Origin: PZPK01 sp965230795 | Lineage (GTDB): Bacteria > Pseudomonadota > Gammaproteobacteria > Pseudomonadales > Oleiphilaceae | Assembly: GCA_965230795.1 (NCBI GenBank) | Contig: OZ246020.1 | Span: forward strand, 2,356,001 to 2,420,000 | Reading direction: 5' to 3' | DNA length: 64,000 nucleotides | Part shown: positions 16,951 through 26,062 of the stretch, in pieces | How the letters are laid out: every line of letters begins with the position of its first letter | How positions within the stretch are numbered: the stretch's first letter is position 1 | Notes under the pieces: generated by a model | The model's input: the letters and a program-made list of their open reading frames with translations, nothing else | What the model was told of the DNA's origin: nothing | Database searches by the model: none | Translations under genes and position numbers: made by a program

Positions 16951-19569
16951 CTATCGCAGTAGCGCGAGAAATTCCTCTTCGTTGACGGGTTTGCTGAACA
17001 GATAACCCTGAGCGTAGTCACAGTCCAGGGCTTTTAATATATCCAGTTGCTCGTTAGTTTCGACGCCTTCTGCAACCACTTTCAGGTCCAGGGCATGAGC
17101 CATGGCAATCGCCGCATTTACCAGCTCCCGGCCATCATGATCCTCGATATCATTGATAAAACTGCGATCAATTTTAAGGGAGTCAAAGGGGTAGGTGCGT
17201 AAATAACTCAATGATGCATAGCCGGTACCGAAATCATCCAGAGCGATTTTGATACCAACATCGTGAATCTTACGCAGGGTCTCATCGACATTGCCATAGC
17301 CACTCATCAACAGGCCCTCGGTGATTTCCAGCTCCAACAATTCAGGAGAGACATTGACGCGCTCGATTTCGGACTCGATATACGACACGAAGCTCGGGTC
17401 TTTGAATTGACGTGGCGACAGATTAACCGCAATTTCGATATCTGACCGCCCTGCTTTGTTCAGCGTCGCAATAATTGCGAGCGCCTCGCTGAGGACATAC
17501 TTTCCGATATCAACGATCAAGCCCGTCTGTTCCGCAATGGGAATAAACTCATCTGGAGAGACATCACCCAGTGCATCATTGCGCCAACGCAAAAGCGCCT
17601 CGGCGGCTACCCATTTTCCAGAAGAGACATCTACTTGCGCCTGATAATGCACAGAGAACTCTTTTCGTTCCAAAGCGCCGCGCATCGCCTCCTCTATGGC
17701 CAGACGTCTCGATACGTGCTCGTTCATCTCGGCAGAGAAAAACGCGTAATTGTTACGCCCAAGTTCTTTGGATCGATACATGGCCAGATCCGCATTGCGG
17801 AGGACTTCATTCGCATCCTCTCCGCCACCTGGATACATGACTACGCCAATGCTTGCCGATATGGATATTTCACGGCCTTCCAGATTAAAGGGTTTTCGAA
17901 ACAGATCCAGCAGATGCTCAACGGCGACACGCGCTTCTTCTGGGCAATGCACGTCTCTTAGCAGGACCAGAAACTCATCACCTCCGAGTCGCCCCACGGT
18001 GTCTCCTGCCCTGACTGTATTCTTGAGTCGTCTGGCGACATCAACCAATAGGTCATCTCCCACGTGATGCCCCAATGAGTCGTTAACGTTTTTAAAGTAA
18101 TCCAGATCAATAAACAGAATACCAATCTTGGTGTTGTCTCGATCTGCTTCACGCAGCAGTTGCGCCAGCCTGTCCAGCGACAAAAACCGGTTCGGAAGGT
18201 CAGTCAGATTGTCGTAATGGGCCTGATGCAGAATCTTTTGCTCCGCGAGTTTTCGCTCGGTAATGTCTTGCACGGTTCCTACAGAGCGAACTGGATCGCC
18301 ATTTTCATTGAAACTTGATTCGCAGCGTTCATGAACATATTTTATCCGGCCGTCCGGCATCAAAAGGCGATGTTCAAGTTCGTAGGGCTTTTTGTGTTTG
18401 AGAGAGTCGACATAGGCCTGATGCACATAGTCACGATCATCGGGATGCACTGCGTTGAGAAAACCATCATACGAAGCTTCAAAGCTCTCAGGATCGACTT
18501 CGAAAATGAAAAAGACCTGTGGTGACCATGTCAACGTGTTAGTCATGACGTCCAGATCCCAGCTACCAATATTGGCTTGCTCCTGAGCTTGTATGAGTCG
18601 CATGGCATTGTTTCTGGACTCTTCCTCCGCCCGCAGCCGCAGTTTAACCGTAATACTCAGGAAGCAGATGACACCCGTCATAATGGCAATGAACAACTGT
18701 AGCTCCATCAGATTGATGTTCTGTTCCGCCTTGGAAAACGGTCCAAAACCCTGACTGGTCGCGATGACGGCAACGGCCGCAAACGCCATTAAGGCACTGA
18801 AGCACTTTGCCTGACCAAGGAACAGTGAATAAATCAGCAGCATGGGCGCAATGGCGTAGCTTGTCAGATAGATCCAGTGAGGCACCTGGACAAGGCGAAA
18901 CAGGACGTAAGCCAAACAGATAGAAGCGCTAATCAGCAAGGCCGCTTTCCAGCTGATGAAATGTGTTGCTTCGCTCCGGTAACGTTCATGCCATGCGATG
19001 ATTAGCGGGGCAATCAAAAGCGCGCCCACACCATCCCCGGTCCACCAGGTAATCAGTGTCGGGAGGTAATCAGACCAGGCCAGAAAACCCATCGCTGCTA
19101 ACGAAGTCACACCAAACAGCGCGCTTACCGCTGGTCCGGCCAACACCGCCAGAGCGATAAACAGACCAAAATCTTTGTAATCACCAAGCACCCTGGGCTG
19201 TTTGCTGATCACTCTCAACAGCAGAACGGCTCCGACCGTACTCAATACATCACCAAGACCATTGCATAATCCGGCGAACAGGGCACTCAAGGCTATCGAA
19301 ACAGAATCGAGGGAAAAGTAGGCCCAGGCATTTCCGGCAAATGCTCCCAGGAAAACGCCGGGCCAGATTCCGGGGCCGCGTATAAAAGTCAGTGCGACCA
19401 TGATCCCGGAAGGCAGCCAGATGGGCGTAACATTACCCGGTGGAATCGCCAGGGTTTGCCCGATACGAGCAGAAATAAAGTACAAACAGGCGACAACCAG
19501 GATTTCGACCATGCGGTGTTTGGCGACGGGGCTTGTGCTTGTTCCTGTAGCACTTATTGCGGCACTCAT
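16951..19569 (-). CDS. MASE1-PAS-GGDEF-EAL c-di-GMP enzyme
   Basis: An 872-residue inner-membrane signalling protein. Residues about 20-310 are a MASE1 membrane sensor with about eight to ten hydrophobic segments. Residues about 335-450 are a PAS domain (WSPQVFFIFEVDPESF; HPDDRDYVHQAY). The GGDEF domain is intact (RLGGDEF) and has the inhibitory I-site RAGD exactly five residues upstream. The EAL domain keeps EALLRW, NLSPRQF, ELEITEGLL and DDFGTGYASL, so both cyclase and phosphodiesterase activities look possible. It is monocistronic. Signal unknown; MASE1 proteins are found in bacterial sensors generally. Confidence 0.92.
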   Translation of the reverse strand: MSAAISATGTSTSPVAKHRMVEILVVACLYFISARIGQTLAIPPGNVTPIWLPSGIMVALTFIRGPGIWPGVFLGAFAGNAWAYFSLDSVSIALSALFAGLCNGLGDVLSTVGAVLLLRVISKQPRVLGDYKDFGLFIALAVLAGPAVSALFGVTSLAAMGFLAWSDYLPTLITWWTGDGVGALLIAPLIIAWHERYRSEATHFISWKAALLISASICLAYVLFRLVQVPHWIYLTSYAIAPMLLIYSLFLGQAKCFSALMAFAAVAVIATSQGFGPFSKAEQNINLMELQLFIAIMTGVICFLSITVKLRLRAEEESRNNAMRLIQAQEQANIGSWDLDVMTNTLTWSPQVFFIFEVDPESFEASYDGFLNAVHPDDRDYVHQAYVDSLKHKKPYELEHRLLMPDGRIKYVHERCESSFNENGDPVRSVGTVQDITERKLAEQKILHQAHYDNLTDLPNRFLSLDRLAQLLREADRDNTKIGILFIDLDYFKNVNDSLGHHVGDDLLVDVARRLKNTVRAGDTVGRLGGDEFLVLLRDVHCPEEARVAVEHLLDLFRKPFNLEGREISISASIGVVMYPGGGEDANEVLRNADLAMYRSKELGRNNYAFFSAEMNEHVSRRLAIEEAMRGALERKEFSVHYQAQVDVSSGKWVAAEALLRWRNDALGDVSPDEFIPIAEQTGLIVDIGKYVLSEALAIIATLNKAGRSDIEIAVNLSPRQFKDPSFVSYIESEIERVNVSPELLELEITEGLLMSGYGNVDETLRKIHDVGIKIALDDFGTGYASLSYLRTYPFDSLKIDRSFINDIEDHDGRELVNAAIAMAHALDLKVVAEGVETNEQLDILKALDCDYAQGYLFSKPVNEEEFLALLR

Positions 19570-19789
19570 GCTGGGTTTTGTTCCTTAGTACTGCAGTGAT
19601 TTAGTGGTTTCCAATGTTACCCAAAGGGACTGTCTTCAGCGCTATACTCATAGAGCACTGGTTTTGCGTTGATTAAGGCAGCACCCATTTCCAGGAAACC
19701 GCCGTTAGTGTGCATTAGGTATAGCACATATATGTTTGGACCCCATCCAAAATAGCAATCTTTTACGATTCCCCGGCGAGCCGATGCGC

Positions 19790-20191
19790 TTAGTTTTTTA
19801 GCCTCCCCAGGATTCGGGAAGCATTCTCCTTACAGCTCAAACCACCAGGCTTGTTTTTGATATCCCGGATCATGTTTTTGAGCGCAGACTTGTTTTCTTT
19901 TAGACGTTGTTCCAGCCGTTCCAGATCTTTCAATTTACGCTGCAGAACAGTTAATAAATCATCATGAGACCACCCGCTTTCGTCACGCGGAAGCATACCC
20001 GCCAACTCATCAAGGGAAAATCCGACTTGTTGACCCAACACGATTATTTGAAGCGCCTGCAGGGTGGTGTCCGGGTATTTCCTGTAGCCATTAGCTGAGC
20101 GTGGCGGTGCACTGATGATGCCTTTGCGCTCGTAAAATCGAATACGCGACGGTGCCAAACCTGTTATCTCAGCGAGTTCACCAATTTTCAT
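19790..20191 (-). CDS. MerR-family transcriptional regulator
   Basis: A 133-residue regulator with the MerR HTH (MKIGELAEITGLAPSRIRFY, then ERKGIISAPPRSANGYRKY) and a long dimerisation helix rich in leucine, lysine and glutamate. Only one cysteine (in GGLSCKEN) is present in the effector region, so a metal site as in MerR or CueR is unlikely. It is divergent from the epimerase gene at 20371, and the promoter at 20234-20264 has the 19-bp spacer typical of MerR targets. Confidence 0.85.
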   Translation of the reverse strand: MKIGELAEITGLAPSRIRFYERKGIISAPPRSANGYRKYPDTTLQALQIIVLGQQVGFSLDELAGMLPRDESGWSHDDLLTVLQRKLKDLERLEQRLKENKSALKNMIRDIKNKPGGLSCKENASRILGRLKN

Positions 20192-20233
20192 TTCGCACCT
20201 TTTCTAGTGTCTGTTGTTCATCAAGTACTGTTA

Positions 20234-20264
20234 TTGACCTTAAACTTAGGTTCAATGTTAGCAT
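20234..20264 (+). promoter_or_regulatory. MerR-type long-spacer promoter for the epimerase gene
   Basis: A -35 element TTGACC (20234-20239) and a -10-like TAGCAT (20259-20264) are 19 bp apart. The spacer region contains the dyad CCTTAAACTTAGG (20238-20250). Stretched spacers with a centred dyad are the hallmark of MerR-activated promoters. It reads toward the epimerase gene and lies next to the merR gene start. Confidence 0.6.
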
Positions 20265-20370
20265 CTTCGCTCAAGGTGTAAATTCAGTGAAAAACAGCAT
20301 TTCAATACTTAAAGTATTTTCTACATATGTTTTTCATACATCTGTTTTATATGTATTTTAGGTGCTTGAC

Positions 20371-21381
20371 ATGAAGATTTTAGTGATTGGTGCTACCGGT
20401 ATGCTTGGCAACCATACAGCAAGAGCTGTCATCGCAGCGGGTCATGAGCTTTTCGTAGGACACCGTGCGTCATCCGACTTAACAAGCCTTGCCGATCTCG
20501 AATATCACTCCCGAATCTGCGACTTAAACGATGAAAGTTCCATTCAAGCTGCGCTGCAAGGCGTTGACGCCGTCATCAATTGCGCCGGCTATTATCCCAC
20601 GGCACCGCTACCATGGCAGGAAGATGTGCACCGTGCCCTGTCGCAAATGGATGCCTTTTACCGGGCTTGCGAACAGTCATCACTCCACAAGATCGTATAC
20701 CTTGGTGCCGCCATTGCACTTCCTCTGGCGCCACCAGGGCGATTGGCCAATGCAGACGATTCCTACCCACAACAGCCTGCCAACAGAAACAATTACCTGC
20801 AGGTGAAATGGGCGCTGGATAATCAAGCCAGACAAAAAGCACAGCAGGGACTGCCTGTCGTTATCGGCATACCAAGCATGACACTTGGTGAATACGATGC
20901 TGGCCCGACGACCGGCCGACTGATAGTTGAGATCGCCAACCGGACCCTGCCCGCTTATGTGGCCGGTGACCGTAATCTGGTCTACGCAGGCGACGCAGGG
21001 CGCGGTCTGGTGTTGGCCTGTGAAAAAGGCCGCGTAGGAGAACGTTACATCTTCGGTGCTGAAAACCACTCCATGGATGCACTGGTGTCGATGATCACTG
21101 TGCAAACACAAACGCCCACGCCCAGAAAAATCCCCTTATGGCTCGCGAAAACAATCTCTGCCATGCAAGCTGTACGTTTCAAACTGCTTGGAGGCGAAGC
21201 TCCAAAGTTGGACAAGACTGCCATCGCAGTACTGTCATTGGGGCAACAACTGGATTTTCAGAAGTCAGTCGAAGAGCTGGGATATCAGCCTGAGGTATCC
21301 ATCGATCAGGCGATACGTCGCGCATTGCTTTGGTTTAGAGAACATGGATACGTAAAATCCCCGGGAAGTGACGGACACTGA
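20371..21381 (+). CDS. NAD-dependent epimerase/dehydratase family protein
   Basis: A 336-residue extended short-chain dehydrogenase-like protein. The nucleotide-binding motif GATGMLG lies at residues 7-13, NCAGYYP and VYLGAAIAL mark later strands, and the YLQVKWALD segment takes the place of the usual YxxxK. A GTG three codons earlier is also possible. It is controlled, probably, by the divergent MerR regulator. Substrate unknown; NAD(P)-dependent sugar or flavonoid-like reductases and NmrA-like sensors share the fold. Confidence 0.75.
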   Translation: MKILVIGATGMLGNHTARAVIAAGHELFVGHRASSDLTSLADLEYHSRICDLNDESSIQAALQGVDAVINCAGYYPTAPLPWQEDVHRALSQMDAFYRACEQSSLHKIVYLGAAIALPLAPPGRLANADDSYPQQPANRNNYLQVKWALDNQARQKAQQGLPVVIGIPSMTLGEYDAGPTTGRLIVEIANRTLPAYVAGDRNLVYAGDAGRGLVLACEKGRVGERYIFGAENHSMDALVSMITVQTQTPTPRKIPLWLAKTISAMQAVRFKLLGGEAPKLDKTAIAVLSLGQQLDFQKSVEELGYQPEVSIDQAIRRALLWFREHGYVKSPGSDGH

Positions 21382-21464
21382 TACTACCCGACAGCAGCCG
21401 AACACCTATTTCTGAACTAGTATTAGTGTTCTGTTCCACAAAGTTCAGCGATTGACCTCTCGGC

Positions 21465-22667
21465 ATGAACGCACAGCAACCCTGGCTAAAAAACAAGCAC
21501 TGGACCAATAACAGTATTCGCTCTAATTCGAAAACAGGAGTCTTCGTTCTCTGGGGCATCGCCGTTTTATGGAATGTGATTTCCTGGCCGGTGATGTTTC
21601 AGGATGGTCTGTTTGCGCAAATGAGTCGTGAACCTGTCACTGCTATTGCACTGTTGTTCCCGCTAATCGGTGTAGGCCTCTTTGTTGCCGCCGTGCATGC
21701 ATTAGTTAGTTGGCGAAAGTTCGGAGCAACACCCCTGACACTGGATCCGTTTCCAGGTTCTCTTGGTGGTCACGTCGGGGGCAGCATTCCCACCGCCATC
21801 CCCTATTCTGATGCGCTGTCTATTCAGGTTTCCCTGTCTTGTGTAAAAAGTTATATGTCGGGATCAGGAAAAGATCGTAGCCGCAAAGAAAGCCTGGTCT
21901 GGCAAACTGAAGGCCAGGCCTTTGCCGAGCCCAGTACTCAGGGAACAGACATCAGTTTTCGCTTTGATACGCCTGACAACCTTCCGGAAAGCGAGCCAAA
22001 AACCAGCTCCAGTTACCACCTCTGGCGTGTGAGTGTGCACTGTGACCTCCCGGGTGCAGATTTAAATCGGCAGTTTGAAATTCCTGTTTACCGTGGCATA
22101 CGCCACTCAGAACAGCTGGCAGCAGGCACGGAAGATTTTCATGGCACCATCGACAGCGCTCAGTCCGGCATTTATGAAATTGCCAACATCACACCCATTC
22201 CAGGCGGCATGCGCGCCCACTTCCCGGCTATGAAACGACCGGCCGGCGGCATTATGGCAGTCCTCTTTGGCGCCATCTTCTTTGGCGCAGGCTGGGGACT
22301 GGCGTATTCAGACGCTCCGGCTTTCTTTCCCTACGTCTTTGGCGGAATCGGGCTGCTCATTCTGGCCTTCGGAATATGGGATCTGGGCAAATCGCTTCAG
22401 GTTACCATCAGCCGGGACGGGATCACGGCGCGACGATTCTTTTTGGGGTATCCGATCACAACACGCAAAGTCAAAACGGCACAACTGTCACGGATATCTG
22501 TTGAAGAAGGTGCCAAGGTAAGTACAGGTACTCGCACAACCGTCTACTACTCGCTGCATGCACACACAAATGAAGGGAAATCTGTGACGATTGCCGAACG
22601 GCTGACAAGTCGACCGGAAGTTGAACTGTTAAAAGAGAGCGCCGAGACCTATACCAGACTGAATTAG
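21465..22667 (+). CDS. membrane protein of unknown function
   Basis: A 400-residue protein. Hydrophobic segments lie at about residues 25-45, 60-82, 263-282 and 287-305. The region between them (about 90-250) looks extracytoplasmic, with WQTEGQAF and FEIPVYRG patterns. The C-terminal 90 residues after the last membrane segment carry VTISRDGITARRFFLGYP, similar to PH-like or DUF3592-type cytosolic ends. No family is recognised with certainty. It is transcribed in the same direction as the epimerase, 83 bp downstream. Confidence 0.55.
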   Translation: MNAQQPWLKNKHWTNNSIRSNSKTGVFVLWGIAVLWNVISWPVMFQDGLFAQMSREPVTAIALLFPLIGVGLFVAAVHALVSWRKFGATPLTLDPFPGSLGGHVGGSIPTAIPYSDALSIQVSLSCVKSYMSGSGKDRSRKESLVWQTEGQAFAEPSTQGTDISFRFDTPDNLPESEPKTSSSYHLWRVSVHCDLPGADLNRQFEIPVYRGIRHSEQLAAGTEDFHGTIDSAQSGIYEIANITPIPGGMRAHFPAMKRPAGGIMAVLFGAIFFGAGWGLAYSDAPAFFPYVFGGIGLLILAFGIWDLGKSLQVTISRDGITARRFFLGYPITTRKVKTAQLSRISVEEGAKVSTGTRTTVYYSLHAHTNEGKSVTIAERLTSRPEVELLKESAETYTRLN

Positions 22668-22719
22668 AAAGACTCTCATTCAACTGTCTTAAAAGTGTCA
22701 TAAAAAAGTCATATGCTAT

Positions 22720-22733
22720 CTGGACTATACCAA
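22720..22733. promoter_or_regulatory. PhnF-like operator in front of the GntR gene
   Basis: CTGGACTATACCAA, one mismatch in each half from the perfect copy at 23665. It ends 19 bp before the GntR start codon, so the regulator probably represses its own gene from this site. Confidence 0.65.
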
Positions 22734-22752
22734 TGATAAGTATAAGCACCAT

Positions 22753-23472
22753 ATGAACAATGTTAGCGAAAACCAGTATCGTCAGTTACACCAGCACTTC
22801 AGCTTTCTGATCAATCAGGGCGCTCTGAAGGCGGGTGAAAAACTACCCTCTGAACGCGAAATTGGTGAACAATTCAGACTCACCCGCATTACGGTACGCC
22901 AGGCCCTGCAAACCCTCGAAGCAGACGGCATGATCTATCGAATGAACCGGCGTGGCTGGTTCGTCTCTCCCCCCGCCCTGAGTTATAACCCATCACGCTG
23001 GCAGAGCTTTGTCGAGTATGCTTCCAATCAGGGATTTGAACCTCAAACCGAAGTCATTCGCCAGACCCTGGTAGCGGCAGACGCCACATTGGCAAAACGC
23101 TTTGAAATCGAACGCGGCGCCAAACTGCTTTATCTTCACCGGCGTCGATCGGTCGATGGCAGACCGGTCCTGATAGAGCAAATCTATATCAACCCCAGGT
23201 TATTGCCCGGAATAGAAAAAGAAGACTTGTCACAGTCTCTCACGCAATTGTTACGACGCGGTTACGACGAAACCTACCACAGTATGGATTTGCTCTTTAA
23301 ATCCACTGCATTGCCTGATTCAGCTGCGGCGGATCTTGGCATTTCTGCAGGGCTGCCTGGACTACATATTGAGCGGACCAATTATCGCCCGGATGGCGAA
23401 GTACTCGAAGTCGACTTTGAATACTGGCGCCACGACGCAGTGACTATTGAACTCAGTATGCAGGGTTCATAG
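22753..23472 (+). CDS. PhnF-like GntR-family regulator of phosphonate use
   Basis: A 239-residue regulator of the HutC/PhnF subgroup. Residues 15-75 are the GntR winged helix (LKAGEKLPSEREIGEQF; RITVRQALQTLEADGMIY). Residues 95-235 are a UTRA effector domain (EIERGAKLLYLHRRRSVDGR; IERTNYRPDGEVLEVDFEYW). It leads the AEP catabolic cluster. The two TGGTCTATACCA-type sites at 22720 and 23665 are its likely operators. The effector is unknown; a phosphonate or a catabolic intermediate is expected. Confidence 0.85.
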   Translation: MNNVSENQYRQLHQHFSFLINQGALKAGEKLPSEREIGEQFRLTRITVRQALQTLEADGMIYRMNRRGWFVSPPALSYNPSRWQSFVEYASNQGFEPQTEVIRQTLVAADATLAKRFEIERGAKLLYLHRRRSVDGRPVLIEQIYINPRLLPGIEKEDLSQSLTQLLRRGYDETYHSMDLLFKSTALPDSAAADLGISAGLPGLHIERTNYRPDGEVLEVDFEYWRHDAVTIELSMQGS

Positions 23473-23664
23473 GGCAATTCCGGCACAAACATTCCGGGTT
23501 TCATCGGACTCATTCTCGACTCTCGTTGTTTCAATGATGGCCTTAGGAACCTGCCCCCAACTGACCGCATGGCAGGCGCTCCCGAATACCTGACCCAAAT
23601 TTATTTCTGCTTTCATAAAAGCGTCATCTAAATGAAACATTCTATCCGTAGCCTCCAATTTTAT

Positions 23665-23678
23665 CTGGTCTATACCAG
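23665..23678. promoter_or_regulatory. PhnF-like operator in front of phnS
   Basis: CTGGTCTATACCAG, with 5-bp inverted arms around CTAT. Its complement contains TGGTATAGACCA, which I recall as the PhnF recognition sequence described in Mycobacterium smegmatis. It lies 46 bp upstream of the phnS start. Confidence 0.7.
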
Positions 23679-23724
23679 TGACTTTCAAAACTTAGATATA
23701 ACAACATCGAATCAGGAGATATCC

Positions 23725-24747
23725 ATGAAACTGAAAACCCTGGCCAAGCGATTGACCATGTTAGCCGGCACGGCAATGTGCGCTCTGACAGTGAATGCAA
23801 CCGAACTGACGGTATACACGGCAGTCGAAGCAGAAGATCTGAAAAAATATGCGGCGCGATTCAACGAAGATCACCCGGATATCAAAATCAACTGGGTGCG
23901 TGACTCAACCGGTATCGTGACGGCAAAATTACTCGCCGAGAAAGAAAACCCTCAAGCAGACGTAATCTGGGGTCTTGCCGCGACGAGCCTGATGTTGCTG
24001 GACGGCGAAGGCATGCTGCAAAGCTACAAGCCCAAAGGATATGACGCTCTGTCTCCCAAGTTCCGTGACAACAGCGAATCCCCTGTCTGGACCGGTATGG
24101 ATGCATGGATGGCCGCCGTCTGCTTCAACACAGTAGAAGCTGAAAAACATAATCTGCCCAAGCCCACTTCCTGGCAGGATCTGACCAAGCCGGTCTATAA
24201 AAACCACATCATCATGCCTAACCCCAATTCTTCCGGTACCGGATTCCTGGACGTCAGCAGCTGGTTACAGTTGTTCGGTGAAGAAAAAGGCTGGGCCTTT
24301 ATGGATGACCTGCACAAGAACATCAGCCGCTATACTCACTCCGGTTCCAAGCCCTGTAAATTGGCGGCAGCCGGTGAAACCCCCATCGGTATCTCCTTTG
24401 CTTTCCGTGCAGCCAAGTCCAAAAAAGCAGGCGCTCCTTTAGACATCATCTTCCCGTCTGAAGGTCTGGGCTGGGATATGGAAGCCACTGCAATCGTCAA
24501 AGGTACAGACAAGCTGGAAGCGGCCAAAACCCTGGTTGACTGGTCTGTATCCCGCAAGGCAAACGAAACCTACAACGAAGGTTATGCCGTTGTCGCCATG
24601 CCTGGTGTTGCCAAACCTGTTGAATTTTTCCCTGAAAATGCAGAAGCGCTCATGATCGACAATGATTTCGCCTGGGCAGCGAGCAATCGCAAAGCAATTC
24701 TTGCCGAATGGCAGCAGCGCTATGACAGCAAGAGTGATGCGAAATAA
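23725..24747 (+). CDS. phnS: 2-aminoethylphosphonate ABC transporter, periplasmic binding protein
   Basis: A 340-residue exported protein. The signal peptide (LTMLAGTAMCALTVNA) is followed by TELTVYTAVEAEDLKKYAARF, the start typical of iron/AEP-type (family 1, FbpA-like) binding proteins. It has AEKENPQADVIWGLAAT and NPNSSGTGFLDVSSW motifs. I chose the ATG after AGGAGATATCC; the frame is open to 23632. It lies between the GntR gene and the ATPase gene, so it captures AEP for the adjacent importer. Substrate assignment rests on the linked phnW and phnX. Confidence 0.87.
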   Translation: MKLKTLAKRLTMLAGTAMCALTVNATELTVYTAVEAEDLKKYAARFNEDHPDIKINWVRDSTGIVTAKLLAEKENPQADVIWGLAATSLMLLDGEGMLQSYKPKGYDALSPKFRDNSESPVWTGMDAWMAAVCFNTVEAEKHNLPKPTSWQDLTKPVYKNHIIMPNPNSSGTGFLDVSSWLQLFGEEKGWAFMDDLHKNISRYTHSGSKPCKLAAAGETPIGISFAFRAAKSKKAGAPLDIIFPSEGLGWDMEATAIVKGTDKLEAAKTLVDWSVSRKANETYNEGYAVVAMPGVAKPVEFFPENAEALMIDNDFAWAASNRKAILAEWQQRYDSKSDAK

Positions 24748-24985
24748 GTCGTAAGGCTGCGTGGACTATTACAAGTAATGGCATAAGAGCAACATAGATT
24801 GCTTGTTGAGTAGTACAGCAAAAGTAAAGCAAACCTTGTTTGCTCTCCTACAGGGATGAACGTCGGGCCAGGGCAGGCCCAAACCAAAAAGAATTCGAAA
24901 ACGACACCACACAAATGATGACGAAGAGTGCCATGGCTCTGAGCAGTGAGCCACACTTGAAATGGAAAGAAAAAGAGATTGCCAT

Positions 24986-26062
24986 ATGACGCAAGCCAAC
25001 TATCTATCACTAACGAATATCAATCAATATTTCGGTGATTTTCAGGCCCTGAAGGAGATATCACTATCGATTCAGGAAGGAGAGTTTGTCTGTTTCCTGG
25101 GGCCATCCGGTTGCGGCAAAACCACCCTGCTCCGAGTCATTGCCGGCCTGGAAACACTGAGCTCCGGATCGATTACGCAAGGCGACAAAGATATCAGCAA
25201 CGCTCCGGTGAGTGACCGGGACTTTGGCATCGTATTTCAATCCTATGCCCTGTTTCCAAATCTGACTGTCGCAGAAAACGTCGGATACGGGCTCAAATCC
25301 CGTCGCATGAATAAAGCCGAGCGCCGCGCTCGAGTTATTGAGCTGCTGGGACTGGTTGGCCTGCAAGGCAGTGAGAGCAAATTCCCGGCTCAGCTTTCCG
25401 GTGGTCAGCAACAGCGTGTAGCACTAGCCAGAGCGCTTGCAACATCACCAGGTCTGTTGTTGCTAGATGAGCCCCTGTCAGCGTTGGATGCCCGTGTGCG
25501 TGCGCACCTGCGGCACGAGATTAAACAACTGCAGCTTCGCTTGGGCATAACCACTATCATGGTAACCCACGATCAGGAAGAAGCGCTGACCATGGCAGAC
25601 CGCATTGTGGTCATGAATGCCGGCCGTATCGAACAGATAGGTACACCTGAAGAGATCTACAGCAAGCCCGCGACGCCTTTTGTCGCCAATTTCGTTGGTG
25701 AGATGAACTTCCTTTCCGGCAATGTGGGCAAGAACAATACCCTCCTTGCCGGTCACTTGACCCTGGAACATCAGGATCACGTCAGTTTTCCTGAAGATGC
25801 AAAAGTACAGATTGCGGTGCGTCCTGAGGATATCCGTCTGCGACTGAATGGCGACCGTCACAACGTAATCAGTGGCGAGGTAAGCGAACTGGAATTTCTT
25901 GGCTCTAAAGTTCGTTCCCGACTGACCTTGAGCGACCAACATGCGGAACTGGTCGCCGATATTTCCATGAATGAAATGGCCGAACTGGGTTTGCATACCG
26001 GCCAGAAGGTGGAGCTGCAACTGCCCAGAGAACGACTCCACCTGTTTGCGGAGATGCTGTAA
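24986..26062 (+). CDS. phnT: 2-aminoethylphosphonate ABC transporter, ATP-binding protein
   Basis: A 358-residue ABC ATPase of the PotA/FbpC type. Walker A is GPSGCGKTT, the signature is LSGGQQQRVALARAL, Walker B is LLLDEPLSALD, and a C-terminal TOBE domain (VQIAVRPEDIRLR) follows. The ATG at 24986 is chosen for the family N-terminus; an upstream in-frame ATG at 24962 gives an unlikely basic extension. Its stop overlaps the permease start (TAATG), showing tight coupling. A 238-bp gap separates it from phnS and contains no gene. Confidence 0.9.
   Translation: MTQANYLSLTNINQYFGDFQALKEISLSIQEGEFVCFLGPSGCGKTTLLRVIAGLETLSSGSITQGDKDISNAPVSDRDFGIVFQSYALFPNLTVAENVGYGLKSRRMNKAERRARVIELLGLVGLQGSESKFPAQLSGGQQQRVALARALATSPGLLLLDEPLSALDARVRAHLRHEIKQLQLRLGITTIMVTHDQEEALTMADRIVVMNAGRIEQIGTPEEIYSKPATPFVANFVGEMNFLSGNVGKNNTLLAGHLTLEHQDHVSFPEDAKVQIAVRPEDIRLRLNGDRHNVISGEVSELEFLGSKVRSRLTLSDQHAELVADISMNEMAELGLHTGQKVELQLPRERLHLFAEML

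Noticed and set aside
24758..24790. Weak TGGACTATTACA similarity to the PhnF operator before phnT
   Set aside because: Several mismatches and no symmetry; probably chance.
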